Below, piece by piece: positions 23,353-34,950 of a DNA stretch of 64,000 bases. Numbering within the stretch: the first letter of the stretch is position 1; the number at the start of each line of letters is the position of its first letter. Under the pieces are notes generated by a model, which searched no databases, was not told the DNA's origin, and was given only the letters and a program-made list of their open reading frames with translations. Origin of the DNA: Clarireedia homoeocarpa (Eukaryota; Ascomycota; Leotiomycetes; Helotiales; Rutstroemiaceae); contig LNKV01000027.1 of assembly GCA_001465935.1 (NCBI GenBank), positions 372,001 through 436,000 of the forward strand. The letters are read 5' to 3'. The translations under genes were made by a program, and so were the position numbers.

Positions 23353-24222
23353 CGTAGGAATCAACACGTCTGAGTTCAGTGTTCCGTTGATTGAGGCGCA
23401 ATAGAATGGTCAAGTATTCCAGGTGATCCGAATGTTCAGTTGCAGTTAGAATTCACTATAGAAATGGTTCCTACGAACCCGTGAAAAGGTGCTTGTTCGC
23501 GATAGCATCATCAGAGAAAGCCCAAACAGAGACGTTTTCCCAGCAACTGTAAACATTGAATCAACTGTAAACATTGAACAGCTTAAAAGCTAGCTTGTGA
23601 TTTCTCACGGATGCGCTATTTTTAAACTTAATTGTTGACTTCAACTATACAAGCTTTCACAACGGGAATGAATCCAGAATCGACAGGAATATTAGGGTAA
23701 GGTGTTCAAGAAGCAAACATTGCGCAACCTCACTTGATCATTGAGCATTGAATGAGGAATAAAGACACGAAAAAAAAAAACAAATTTTCAAACCAAGAAC
23801 TCTTCATGTATGATTCCTTATCGGAAGACATGCCGCTGCAGCTCAGTATCATAAGCCAGTGAGGTGGTGGCTGCTTTTGGACCAGCTGAATCTCAAGATC
23901 CCATGTCCTTTAGTCGACGCCTCTTTTGATTCTCTACCTATAATGAGTCAGCTCGTTCAGCTAGTAGCTACAAAAGCGGGAGAGAACGCTCACTATTTGA
24001 TCTCTAGTTCAACTATAACTTTATCGAATTACCAATTGTGATTAGCCTTGGACCATTGTGCAGACTATTGACACGAGGTTAAAAGGTCTCCTCTAATTCG
24101 GTCTACTCGTGGTTACATGCACTCAGGTATCTTCGCCCTCTGCCAAAATTTTCATTATGCTCCTTATCTTACAGAAGAACGTACTTTGTTCAATCAAAGG
24201 TGACCGTTTTAAGCTTGCTTGC
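23353..24222. other. Intergenic, no supported gene
   Basis: AT-rich 870 bp upstream of the membrane-protein gene and downstream of the ABC transporter. A small repeat, atcaactgtaaacattgaa, occurs twice around 23550-23580. Confidence 0.6.
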
Positions 24223-26883
24223 CTAGTCAGCATCGGATAAAATCGTGGGTTGCCCTTCCTCGGCGTATTCAGGAGCAGCCAAAACGTCACCTCCTTCTAC
24301 CCATACTTTAGCTAGCTCTTCGTCAATTTTGGCTCTTCTAGCCTCCCATTCTTTTACCTTAGCTAGCTTTTCCCTTAGCTCTTGAAGTTCTCGCTCTACT
24401 CCCATCTTCTCCTTCTCAGTCCCGATGCGCTCAAATTCCCATTCAGTACCATCTGAGCCCAGCCCCAGCTTGAGATTGAAGGTGTGGTATCGCTTCAGTG
24501 ACGCTCTGGTGGAGATAGTAATCAATGTGATCCCCTTCTCCTTACAAGTTTCATACAAAAGCCCTTCGACGTCGCTTGATACAGCACTTGTACCCTCATC
24601 AATGAAAGCGTATCTTGGCTCGTGGTACAGCAATCTTGCAATCGCCATACGCTGCTTTTCACCACCGCTCAGTACATCCTTCCATTCCTTTCTCGTGTCC
24701 CAGCCACCTTCACGGTCTGGTAAGTATCCTAGGCGCGCTTCTTCAAGAATCCGTTTGAGCTCAATATCTCGACGTCCACGGTCGCGCATCTCAATTTCAC
24801 CGTCAGGGTAAATGACTTGGTCACGCAAGGTACCAACACTAAGGTATGGGCGTTGGGGTAGAAACATGATTCCATCTGTTCCAGTGGTCCGCGGCCTGCT
24901 CACCAGCCCTCTGTACACAGGCCAGAGTCCGGCGACGATGCGAGCTACTGCACTTTTCCCGACACCGTTGGAACCGGAAATCTGTTTCAGTCAGTTCTTG
25001 ATGTAGAGCGTTTAGCATAAAAACAAAAGGATTCTTACCAAAAGATGTTCCCCGGAATGGACAACCATGGAAAGAGAGTCTGTAAGCTCTTCTCCTCCAT
25101 GAGGATATACAGAAGGAGCAACGACTGGTACATTTTCTAGACGCACTCCATCAAATCCCTTTTGTATCGTCCCTTGCACATCTGAGAGCGAAAACAGCTC
25201 AGGATGAGAGCCTCGTGGGGGGAAGTATGCGTTTGCATGAACACGGTGAAGCGTAGAAATCAGAGTGTAGACTCGACTGGTGTATCCAGCAAGCTCCGAC
25301 AGGTCTTTAATGGAATACATCATACGCCCACCTGCATCGGCCAACGATAACATGAGTCTCTTGTTAGTGATGAATTCCTTCATACGACCCCTTTCGCGTC
25401 CTCCTACAACTGCAGCATCTGCCAACTCCTGCACTCCGCCCAGACCACCCCAAGCAGGGAAGAAAACTGGCAAGGAACTAAGCAGATAGCCATATGCACT
25501 CCAACTATACTTGAGAACAAAGTCTTCCAAAATGTTATACCGAATCTTGAGGGTGTAGATCCCCTCCATCCACATCTTGAGACTCTTGAATTCTTTTTCT
25601 AGGAAGTTCTTCTCTATATTGGCCCCACCGTAAAACGCCACCTCTTCTGCATTGGCGATCAGGCGGGCGTGGAGACCACGGAAATCCCCCTCCTTGCGTC
25701 CTTCAACTGCCTTGAGCTTTCCGAATGGCGGGGAAAGCCTTCTAAGAATTGAAGCTGTCAAGAAGTAGTTGCTCAATAGACCGGTCAGAGCCAACGGTCC
25801 GAGAGATCTGTAGAGTTGATAATTGAAGACGCAAAGGTCGACAAACGGCTTCCCTAGTGAAGAATACAAACTTGCTGCAGATGCACAGAAGAGGGTAAGG
25901 TCCTGAGTGATAAACTGATCTGCACCTTGCCCAATACCCCCATCAAGATTTGATAATTTGTAATAATTGAGGTTATCGTTTAGATATAAGTCGTGAATGT
26001 ATCGCGTCAAACGCGTGCGGAAAGCTATCGAAACCTTGGACTGCAGGAATTTGATCATCGCATTTGTGTAGGAAGCAAAACCTCCAATACCACACCACTG
26101 CAGTAGTCAGCACATCACAAGCCAAGCATGAAAAAGCACAATAACGACTGTTGAATCCTCAATGAAAGAAAGATACCGAATCCACTTTGGAATGTATCAG
26201 AAGAAAATCTCAAGTTTTGATTAAGTAAGCTTGGATGCTGGTGGCTGTACCTTTATAATGCCCCAAGTAAAAGCTTTACCATTACCGGCAACTAGATCTC
26301 GAACGATTTCACCGTCAAGTCTTGCTACGACCAAAGAGAGATATGTTCGCAGCATCAAGAACACGCCATGACTGAGTAGCAAACCGGTTTCTTTGCTAGT
26401 CCATCTTGGTATCATGATGCTCATGAGGCTGAGAAATTGATGTAGGAAGGCAAGATTCAGGCCAGGCTTCGTTTGTGGGGGTGGGATTTGCGGGGTTTGC
26501 TGGCCATCTGTGAGACCAGAGGCTCGAGGTGGGTTCAAGAAAAGTCTCCTGTGCGCATCAAAGGTCATAGGCTTTGTGGGATAAATAGTGACTCTCGAGG
26601 TGGTGTCTTTGTATGGCACATAGACGACTCTCGAGCCATCTTTCATGCGCAAGCCGGAATTCCGTCTCAATAATCGCCTGCCTTGTTCCTTCTCCGCGGT
26701 TCGTTTTTTCCACCAGCGCCGACCCAGAGTGCCTCCACCAATTATGGAGAGAGTGAGAAGCAGTGTTCCTAGTAAGCGTGCGGTCTTTGAGGCACCTTGA
26801 ATGCGACCGCGGATGAGCGTCGCGTATTTGTGGTATATTGCCGTAAATGGATCGGAATACCTTAACGTCGACTGTGCCGCCAT
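24223..26883 (-). CDS. Peroxisomal ABCD-family half transporter (long-chain acyl-CoA)
   Basis: Three exons: 26883-26251, 26097-25039, 24981-24223 (introns 153 and 57 bp), 816 residues. The N-terminal half is the ABC membrane domain of the ABCD type: signature stretches FTNAMIKFLQ-like (ASYTNAMIKFLQ), DLNYYKLSNLDG-like, and the EAA-like GADQFITQDLTLFC. The nucleotide-binding domain has Walker A GSNGVGKS (567-574), Q-loop FLPQRPYLSVGTLRDQ, signature LSGGEKQRMAIAR (668-680) and Walker B YAFIDEG (688-694). A coiled-coil tail follows. In yeast Pxa1 and Pxa2 form a heterodimer that imports acyl-CoA into peroxisomes for beta-oxidation; this protein is one such half. Which of the two it is cannot be decided. 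'GSN' rather than 'GPN' in Walker A is a mild variant. Confidence 0.93.
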
Positions 26884-27309
26884 CTTGATATATCTCGAAG
26901 AGGATCTGCGGATTGAACTATTACTTGAGCTTCCTCATGTCTTTCATTCCTTTGGTGAAGGAGGCGCTCGAGGTTGCTACATTCCCTAACCGTGGCTTAC
27001 AAGTAAAGAAGCACCGATGGCTTGATTGCTGAGGTTTTGAGGATTGAGATTCTGGTGTATACGACGACGTTGACGTTTGTTATTGGCCTATTGTGTGTAG
27101 GCCGTATGCGACGGAGTTGGGTCATTGGCATGTGAAGTGATGAAACTGGGTAAACCGAGGCTGAATACATGAGCCTGCAGGAACCTTCAATGCACTTTTG
27201 CATCAAGCTCGCTTCCTTCCCCGCAAAACGGAATTGAGAAGTGGCTCAGGGTGGCACGGGTGGCACGGGTGGCTCAAGTGCGTGAATAATTCCGACTAAG
27301 TATAAATAT

Positions 27310-27366
27310 CATAAGTACCATAAGTATCATAAGTACCACAAGTACCACAAGTACCACAAGTATCAT
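27310..27366. repeat. 9-bp minisatellite cataagtac
   Basis: Six copies of cataagtac/cacaagtac/cataagtat in tandem. Confidence 0.9.
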
Positions 27367-27400
27367 CGGTGAAAAATTCATAAGATGGAACGGGATAAAT

Positions 27401-27456
27401 CCATCCACCCATCCACCCATCCACCCACCCATCCACCCACCCATCCATCCATCCAT
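27401..27456. repeat. CCATCCAC-type repeat
   Basis: Tandem ccatccac/ccacccat words over about 56 bp, only 35 bp from the 9-bp minisatellite. Confidence 0.9.
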
Positions 27457-28670
27457 CATAAGCTTTGGGTATTAAGACAGACTAACAAAGCAACCCGAAC
27501 TCAATGCGCGGTCAAGTCTACAAAATACAGTTACATAGAACTATCACTAGTTCTAGTCGGTCCTCTTATCGGAAGTATTGTGGACAGGCTTTAGGAACAG
27601 AGACGTGTATGCATTCGTTGGTTGTACGAATAGTGTGTAGAAATCGACCTGTCTGTGTTCATTCATTTCCGAAGTTATTATTCCATCGCCAAATCACCCA
27701 ATCACCCAATCACCCAATGATTCCAATATCTCTCTCCCCTCTTACGAACCGTAGTAGACAGGGGACGGTATCTGCCCCGGAATTAGATAGTGGACACAAT
27801 CATCCTGCGGATCACTTCAATGTCCTCGACGCCTACAAACTACCGGTACTGGACGAAGTAGAGGTATTTCATTTCGTATTGAGCATCTTCGCATATATCT
27901 CAGTTACTACAGCACCGTGTTGCTTGCTGACTGAATACAAGTATGATGTCTCGGCGTGTCCACCTTGATCCTGGCTCTGATGGCTTCCATCGTACAGTAC
28001 GGATGTAGGGTTTTTTGTGATAGGCCAAGCATAACCGCCGAAGTGGAGATGACGGCTTTTCGGATTTGCAAGGCACTCGGAACTTCTACTTGGTGCAGCG
28101 TGCAGCGTCCAAATACCTGAGGGGTTTGGGAGTTGGTTTGAGGTACCAAGTCCTCCGTACTCCGTATATAAAGCAATTAGGCAGTCTCGAAGAGGGTAAA
28201 ATGCTCGTAAATGCATCGATCGGTATTATTCTGTAGTCACATCGGACGGATGCTTAGAGACATTCCTCTTGCGCTGTCAGGCCGAAAGACCCTAAACAAC
28301 TGGACTAAGACAACGGTAGATGTGTTGAGATCAAATAGTCATCGGCTTCTTCGCCGGCCGATTTCTTCGTAACTCTTGTATGTACCACCCGTCTAGATGT
28401 CGGAACGAATCATGAACGCCTACACTGGTGAAAGAAGCAGCCAGACCAATTGAGGAGTGTCCTGTTTCTTCATGTTTCTTCAAGCGAATCTCTTTCATCT
28501 GATAGGATAGCTGGAGGCGGCAATCCGGGCGCCTAATTTTACATTGCCCCTTGGTGGCTTTTGGAAGGAAAGACTCAGGCAGCCCTTACGCTGGGTAGCA
28601 GGAGGGGTGTAGCTCTATGATAGTGGGATGAGGGTAAGATAATGGAATGGTTCTTGCAGTGAAACGCAGT

Positions 28671-28763
28671 TGCTTGTTGCTTGTTGCTTGTTGCTTGCTG
28701 CTTGCTGCTTGCTGCTTGATGCATGCGGATCCTTGGGGGTTCATGGGGGTTCATGGGGGTTCA
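28671..28763. repeat. Two adjacent minisatellites (tgcttgt x7, tgggggttca x3)
   Basis: Seven 7-bp copies (tgcttgt, tgcttgc, tgcttga) at 28671-28719, then three copies of a 10-bp word tgggggttca at 28734-28763. Confidence 0.9.
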
Positions 28764-28887
28764 TAGGATACTGGACTGTAGGGTCGGTCATGGTCATGTA
28801 CGAGGAAAGCTTCACAGCACCCGACTGCAAAGCTAAAAGTCTAGTGGTAAGTATAGTGAAGGACTACTGTACGAGGGGACTAGGTAG

Positions 28888-28980
28888 GTGTGAGTGTGTG
28901 AGTGTGTGAGTGTGTGAGTGTGTGAGTGTGTGAGTGTGTGAGTGTGTGAGTGTGTGAGTGTGTGAGTGTGTGTGAGTGTG
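28888..28980. repeat. GTGTGAGT repeat, about 11 copies
   Basis: Near-perfect 8-bp tandem repeat. A ctgctgg/ttgctgg repeat follows at about 29005-29048. Confidence 0.92.
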
Positions 28981-30165
28981 CGAGAGTGGGTGTGTATGGC
29001 TGATGACTGCTGCTGGCTGCTGGCTGCTGGTTGCTGGTTGCTGGTAGCTCGATAGCTTCTTGTTGGTTTTTTTGTTCGGTGGTGTAGGAGGAGGACGACC
29101 CAGGCATGTAATAGGTAGGACGAGCTCTTGAAGTAGCTGTATATAGAACGGGCGTATACCCCCGAGTTGAGAGCATAAGATTTTGGGCCATTTTTCTTCC
29201 CCTTCTACTTGGTTAATTCTTCTTCGCCTCTCTGTCCACTTCTGTTGATTGCATTCAGACACCCGGAGCCGGACCGGCAGTTCTGTTCGATTGTACGACG
29301 CACGACGCACAACGTACGACGTCCGGCCTCAACAGCGAGGCGAGTTACAAGTTACAACCTCCCCGTAACCTTCACAGCCACAGCCACAGCTTCACCACGA
29401 AAAGAATTGCCCGTATCTTTTTTTCACCAATGAAGTCGGACAACAGCCATCTGCCCATATGATACGATCCCATTCTGTGCCAAAGGGCTCCAGTATCCAG
29501 GTATTCATAGGTACAAAAGCTACAGTTTATATCCGCATTTGATTGGGAGCGGCTTTTCGCCCCTTCTCGCCTCACGCCTCATTTCTACACTCGAGACGAC
29601 CAGGTCTTCCAGGTCTTACAAGTTACAACACAGTGCCCGGGCTCCGGCTCCCATTTCTTCAGAGCGCTCTCAAAACAGTTAAAAAGTCTTAGATAGAAGT
29701 GGAAGAAGAGTCTCTTGTGCTGCCATCTTCAATCTTACTATTGCCTACTGAAGCTAAGCGCAATCCAATCTCGCTAATAAAGGTCCTGGAAGTCCCATCT
29801 TATTATCGACATCCTCCTCGACCCATCTCAGCAGGCCGCTCTTTTTGATTTTCTCCTCTAGGAGCCTTTGCATGTTGTTGATTGTAAGTAAAATTCCCCA
29901 ACTTCCCACCCTTCGTCGCCTCCCAACAATTGCTCGACTGGTATTGTTTGCGCTCAAGCAATTGTTCTCACCGATAATTTGTCATCGCATCGCCTGTCGC
30001 GCATCGATAATAGATAGGAGGTTAATCTTACCAACAGCGATTAGGAACCTCGCCCCGAATCAATCAACGCGTTGCGAACATAACGCGAGATCCCTTTGCT
30101 AGATCGTACCATCCATACTTGGTCCTTCAATTGTACAGGTCTGTCAGCATATCAAATTGCCCTCG

Positions 30166-32149
30166 ATGAGTAATGAGGTAGCTCAGCCGACTGAGCAAGA
30201 TCGTAGCCGCTCATTTGCCTTGGAAGGTACGAAAGGAATTGAACCACCTGCCCTTGATACATCCAGTTGTATGTACCTCCCGTATAAGGAAGTGTTCGTC
30301 ATAGACGTACCCTTAGATCGAAGAGTTAAAAATATATATATACGATGGTTGTTGAGGTTCGCATAGCTAACAGTAACGACAGTCACAGCAGTTCCCCAGC
30401 CACCCAGTTCCTCTACTCTCCCGTCAACAGCTCAAAATACTGCGACCACAGAGGACTCTGATAATACAGCTGAGTCGAGCACCAACGTCGAGAAAGACCA
30501 AGCACGAACTGGCGACGCACTAGAAACACCTAAAAAACAGAGAGGCTTGTTACAGGTTCCGTCTAGATCATCTTCCCACAAAATAGAACCTTCACCGACT
30601 TCTACTGGACTAAGTGGAGCAACTGCGAGCGATCCCAGGGAGAGTATAAGTGGGCGATCTAAGGAGTCGAAGGGTAGCTTTCTTGGGCGGAGGCGGAATG
30701 GGAGTGCTGCAAGCAGCAAAATGTCGATAAAATCACCTGGTAATTCTGCTGGAGCTTCGGGGCCTCAAAATCCTGCGGTTCCCGACGCACCTTCAGTTCG
30801 TCAACCCAAAAAGAAGAAGAGCTTCCTTTCACTATTGTGCTGTGGAGCTCCTGACAACTCCAACTCTTTGGAGCCAAACTATGCTCCAGTGCCTGCGCAT
30901 AAGGTGTCTAAATTTGGACAGGGTCGTCCATCCACTGCTAGCAGGCCCGATCCAAACAAGATGGGTCAAAACAATAGTTCAGTCGCGCAGCCACAAACCG
31001 AGAAAGAGCCTCAACAACCACTTCAGCAAAAAGAAACTGAGGCGGGTGATGAGAAGCATGACCCTGCTGTTCCTTCCGTTGTTCCACCGACCGAGGCCTC
31101 ATCGTCCGATGCCAACGGAGGACTCGACCAACCTTTGGGAGACACTCGCGACGACGCATTGCCAGACTTACCCGCCGTTCCAGAAGTGGGAAGCTTTCAA
31201 GACGAGTCTGCAAATCCCTCGGTATCTGTAGAAGGGCCACCACAAACGAACGCAACCATTGGTGCTGGGTCTCCGGATACTGAGCTCGCACATAAGGATG
31301 GAGAGGGAGACGAGAAAATGCCAGATGTAGACCCAGCGGTCACAGACAAGGATGAAGCGCCACTTCCGCTTCCCAAGGATGAGCCAACAGTGACCCAGCC
31401 GGCTCTACCCCCTCCACCGCCAGTACCTCAAATTCCAACGAGCAACGTGACCGAGGAAGTTATTACTCCGGAGCCAGTGGAGCAAAAACAACAATGGCTC
31501 CTACCACCAATTGCTCCAAGGTTCAAGGGGAAAAAGTGTCTGGTTCTTGACTTGGACGAGACTTTGGTCCACAGCAGTTTCAAGGTGAGCATGCAGTCAC
31601 AGACTTGTCAGTTGATCCACAAGCTAATTATCATTAGATCTTACACCAAGCAGATTTCACTATTCCGGTGGAGATTGAAGGTCAATACCATAATGTATAC
31701 GTGATCAAGCGACCAGGTGTTGATCAGTTTATGAAACGCGTGGGTGAACTGTACGAGGTTGTTGTGTTTACAGCTTCAGTATCAAAGGTAAGCGCATCCA
31801 TCTCTCTCTTCCAAGCTCTTATTCTAACAATGCACAGTACGGCGACCCACTTCTTGATCAGCTGGACATTCATCATGTCGTCCACCATCGACTTTTCCGT
31901 GAAAGTTGTTACAACCACCAAGGAAATTATGTGAAAGATCTTTCTCAAGTTGGTCGCGATTTACGAGAGACCATTATTATCGACAACTCTCCAACATCCT
32001 ATATCTTTCACCCACAACATGCTGTTCCTATCAGCAGTTGGTTTTCAGATGCTCACGACAATGAGCTCTTGGATCTCATTCCTGTTCTTGAAGACTTGGC
32101 CGGCTCGCAGGTCCGAGATGTCAGTTTGGTTCTTGATGTTGCGCTGTAG
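30166..32149 (+). CDS. psr1: Psr1-type (NIF/FCP1-like) phosphatase
   Basis: Four exons: 30166-30226, about 30374-31584, 31638-31787, 31838-32149 (last introns 53 and 50 bp), 577 residues. Three acceptors in frame (after 30373, 30382 or 30391) make the start of exon 2 uncertain by a few codons. The long N-terminal part is disordered, Ser/Pro/Glu-rich, and carries a polybasic KKKKSFLSLLCCG motif, like the palmitoylated CC of yeast Psr1, suggesting plasma-membrane attachment. The catalytic HAD domain starts with CLVLDLDETLVHSSF; the nucleophile and acid are Asp413 and Asp415 of DLDET. Then VIKRPGVDQFM, VVFTASVSKYGDPLLDQLD, IIIDNSPTSYIFHPQHAVPISSWF and the end LLDLIPVLEDL are classic. Psr1/Psr2 act with Whi2 in stress signalling by dephosphorylating Msn2-class factors; this role is inferred. 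Confidence 0.93.
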
Positions 32150-33042
32150 GGCAGTGCAGTGCATTTTCTGCATGCAATACGCTTGATATCATAGCGGAAG
32201 GCGTTCGGTTGATACCTTTGGTTTCATTGTAGAATGTACTGTTTAATCTATATAATGGGCCGGCGTGCTGGCTCAGCCTTAATGCAGGAAGGCGCGTGGA
32301 TGCTAGATATGGGGCGGAGTCGTTAGAAAAGCACATCATCGACACCAAGGCCAACTCTCCGCAGCTGGAATACGGGACATCATCAACGTCAGCGGAGCAC
32401 AAACAAATCCATTCAGCGCGGCGCAAGACATACCCGCCTACCACATTCTTTTTCCTAGCCAGCAAAAACTCAGGCACTCTAGGCAGACGCATATTCGACA
32501 TTTCATTTGTTCACCCTTTAACTTCATTAAAATTCTCTTTGGGTATGCTATGTGCGCGAAGCTGCTCATGTATCAAACACATTATAGTCGACATTCGTGG
32601 ATGCTTTGAAGACGGCATTCGTCAAATAAACCAAAACCAAAAATGAAACGATTCCATACGACCTTTTCAGCTTCTTTGTAAATACTTTACTCGGGGTAAA
32701 TAATAATAATACAACAATGTACTTGTAGCATCATAAAATTGCCAGAAACTCCAAAACCAAATATTCTCAATACTGAAATTGTCTTGCAAGTGAAATGGGA
32801 TGAAAGTGCGCCTGGCTAGCTATTTCTCCATTCTGGAGGTCGGGGTTTATTTTAGCGTGATTGCCGAGCCGAATCACTCCTTAGAATCTGTCCTTTGACA
32901 ATTTGGACCAGCTCATCATCAAAGAGGCTTTTGCGATATCACCACACTTTCCTCTTATTTCTCTTGCAGTCAAATTCCTCTACGAAGCCTTCGACGTTTC
33001 AATTCTTCTTATCACCTTCTAAATAATAAATCTCTTTTCACA
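32150..33042. other. Intergenic, no supported gene
   Basis: 3' flank of the phosphatase gene and promoter/5' UTR of Sec61 beta. The 60 bp before the Sec61 beta ATG are pyrimidine-rich. No gene seen. Confidence 0.6.
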
Positions 33043-33897
33043 ATGGTAATTTGGCCCTCTCAGATTTCCCAGCTCGGCGCAATCATAGTATATTTATGAT
33101 GTACCTCTTTATGAATTTCCACAATTTTTGTTTGCATGATATACTTGTTGCAGTGGTGCTAATTGCTCATGATGGCGCATAATAGTCTTCCCCAAGATCT
33201 GCCTCTCCAGCCAATTCGCCTGTAGCAGCTGCTTCAGGCAGACCTTCGTCGCCCACTCCTCCCGGAGGGCCAAAGACTGCCATTCGACGACGTGCGGCTG
33301 CGGATCAAAAAGACAAGGTCGCCAATGCTAGACCAAGCTCTACAAGAGCGGCGGGTGCTGGTGGAAGCAGCAGTACTATGTTGAGTATGTGATAATTTCT
33401 TTTTAGTTGAATGGCATGGACTTCGGAACTTGGGGCAAATGGGAGATGGGGGGGTTCTCTGGTCTTATACACTGGATACTTGTCTGGCCGGCTTGGGGCG
33501 CAATTGAGATTGTTCAAGTTTGCGGAAGATCGCTATTCAGCGCCTGCATGAAGTTCGATTCCACGTCTCTTCGACCATTGGCGCGCACGAACAGGCACTA
33601 TTACATCAAGATTATGTTCGCCCTCATATTATCTCTCCGATGAATTACATATTCGTTAACATACGCAATTCATGCATACGGAACCCTCACTAACATGTTT
33701 CCTCTAGGACTTTACACCGATGAGTCTCCAGGATTGAAGGTCGATCCTGTCGTCGTATTGGTTCTCTCTTTGGTTTTCATCTTCAGTGTTGTTGCGCTCC
33801 ACAGTAAGATACCCTTTGTCCTTACAATTCCTAGTTACGTCTAGCTAATCACAACTTCCTAGTTATCGCAAAGCTCACCCGCAAATTCTCTTCTTAA
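33043..33897 (+). CDS. sbh1: Sec61 beta subunit (Sbh1), ER translocon
   Basis: Four exons: 33043-33045, 33186-33384, 33708-33803, 33863-33897 (introns 140, 323 and 59 bp), 110 residues. The first exon is only the ATG codon; the donor gtaatt follows at once. The protein is Ser/Pro/Ala-rich at the N-terminus, has the basic KTAIRRRAAADQKDK segment, the conserved STMLRLYTDESPGLKVDPVV block, and a single tail-anchor helix at 81-99 (VVVLVLSLVFIFSVVALHI) with a short lumenal end. It is the tail-anchored beta subunit of the Sec61 channel that moves nascent proteins into the ER. Length and every block match the family, so the unusual gene structure is well supported. Confidence 0.95.
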
Positions 33898-34950
33898 ATT
33901 TAGCGTTCATAAGGTTGGAGCTGGGGTCGAGGGTGCAATTGAAGCAGGCTTGCAGAAAGAAGCACGCAGAACAGGCGATGTGGCTTCAGGGCTTCTCGAT
34001 ATTAGGGTAAATTGGGATGCTCTTGTATTATAAGCATTTAGGGAAACAAAAGAATTGATGGGCCATTACTCGTTTGGAATCTACGTTACTTGATAGTCAC
34101 ATAAACTTCTGCTTGTAGGCATGGCTTATTTGTTGAGAAGGTGAATGCTCCAGCTTTGAGCTCCTTTCCACCAGCTCACCTATATTACTGTCAGGTTTTG
34201 AGAAGCTTGGTCTTGATATTGGACTAGCTCGTAAGTTGGTCACAGCCACAGTCTAGATAGAAATCAAGCCACATATGCCGTCATCCCTTATCTCCAGAGA
34301 ATAGAAAGATAAAAGCGACTTTTTCCGTTTCTCACACCAGCGAACGGGGGCTCCTTGAATGCAGCACGATTGTTAACAGGGGAATGGATTTGGGAACTTC
34401 CTGGCCTTTTGACAGCTAAAGCATCCATTGTTCTACGAGGACCAGAGGACCAGGGTTCCAGAGGTAGGGCGGAGGTTCGCACGATTGCAATCCTGTGATG
34501 ACGGTCTGGCTAAGGTATCCTGGTGCTCTCCAACCAAGCATATAACTTGATGGACTCCCCTTCTATTTTATCCTGTTATTGTTTTTCTCGATTGTGTTTG
34601 CATGTGAACCATCTTTCTGGATTTTACACTGCAGGGTTTCGGTTTTGTACGCCTTGCATCTTAACAGGTTTACCTTCACATTCACGTTCACATCCACTTT
34701 CTACCCCTGACGTATTGTCATCACTCCTATAGAGGGGTCTTTGCGCCTTACAGTATCGTATCTTACCCGAATACACACATTCTAGAACAACGTTTACGAC
34801 AAACAAACACCGAGGTTATACCCAGCTCTTTGGACTATTCTCTCGCTCGAAATTCCAGCTATCTAATGGGAGCTATAGCTTGCTGATACTGGGATATCAT
34901 CCCGCAGCTCATCCGAGTACCTCAAATATATGAGCAGATAGTACATCAAC
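33898..34950. other. Intergenic, no supported gene
   Basis: About 1.05 kb between Sec61 beta and the glucosyltransferase-like gene. It holds the long 5' region of the latter. No coding signal. Confidence 0.6.

Larger units (their letters stand above)
26884..30165. other. Microsatellite-rich intergenic block
   Basis: About 3.3 kb without a supported gene; it includes the 5' regions of the ABC transporter and of the phosphatase gene. Several simple repeats are listed separately. Open frames at 28864-29310 derive from the GTGTGAGT repeat. Confidence 0.6.

Noticed and set aside
28864..29310. His/Thr/Ser-repeat open frames
   Set aside because: Encoded by the GTGTGAGT simple repeat. The array was also considered as an internal telomere-like repeat, but the unit is not TTAGGG.
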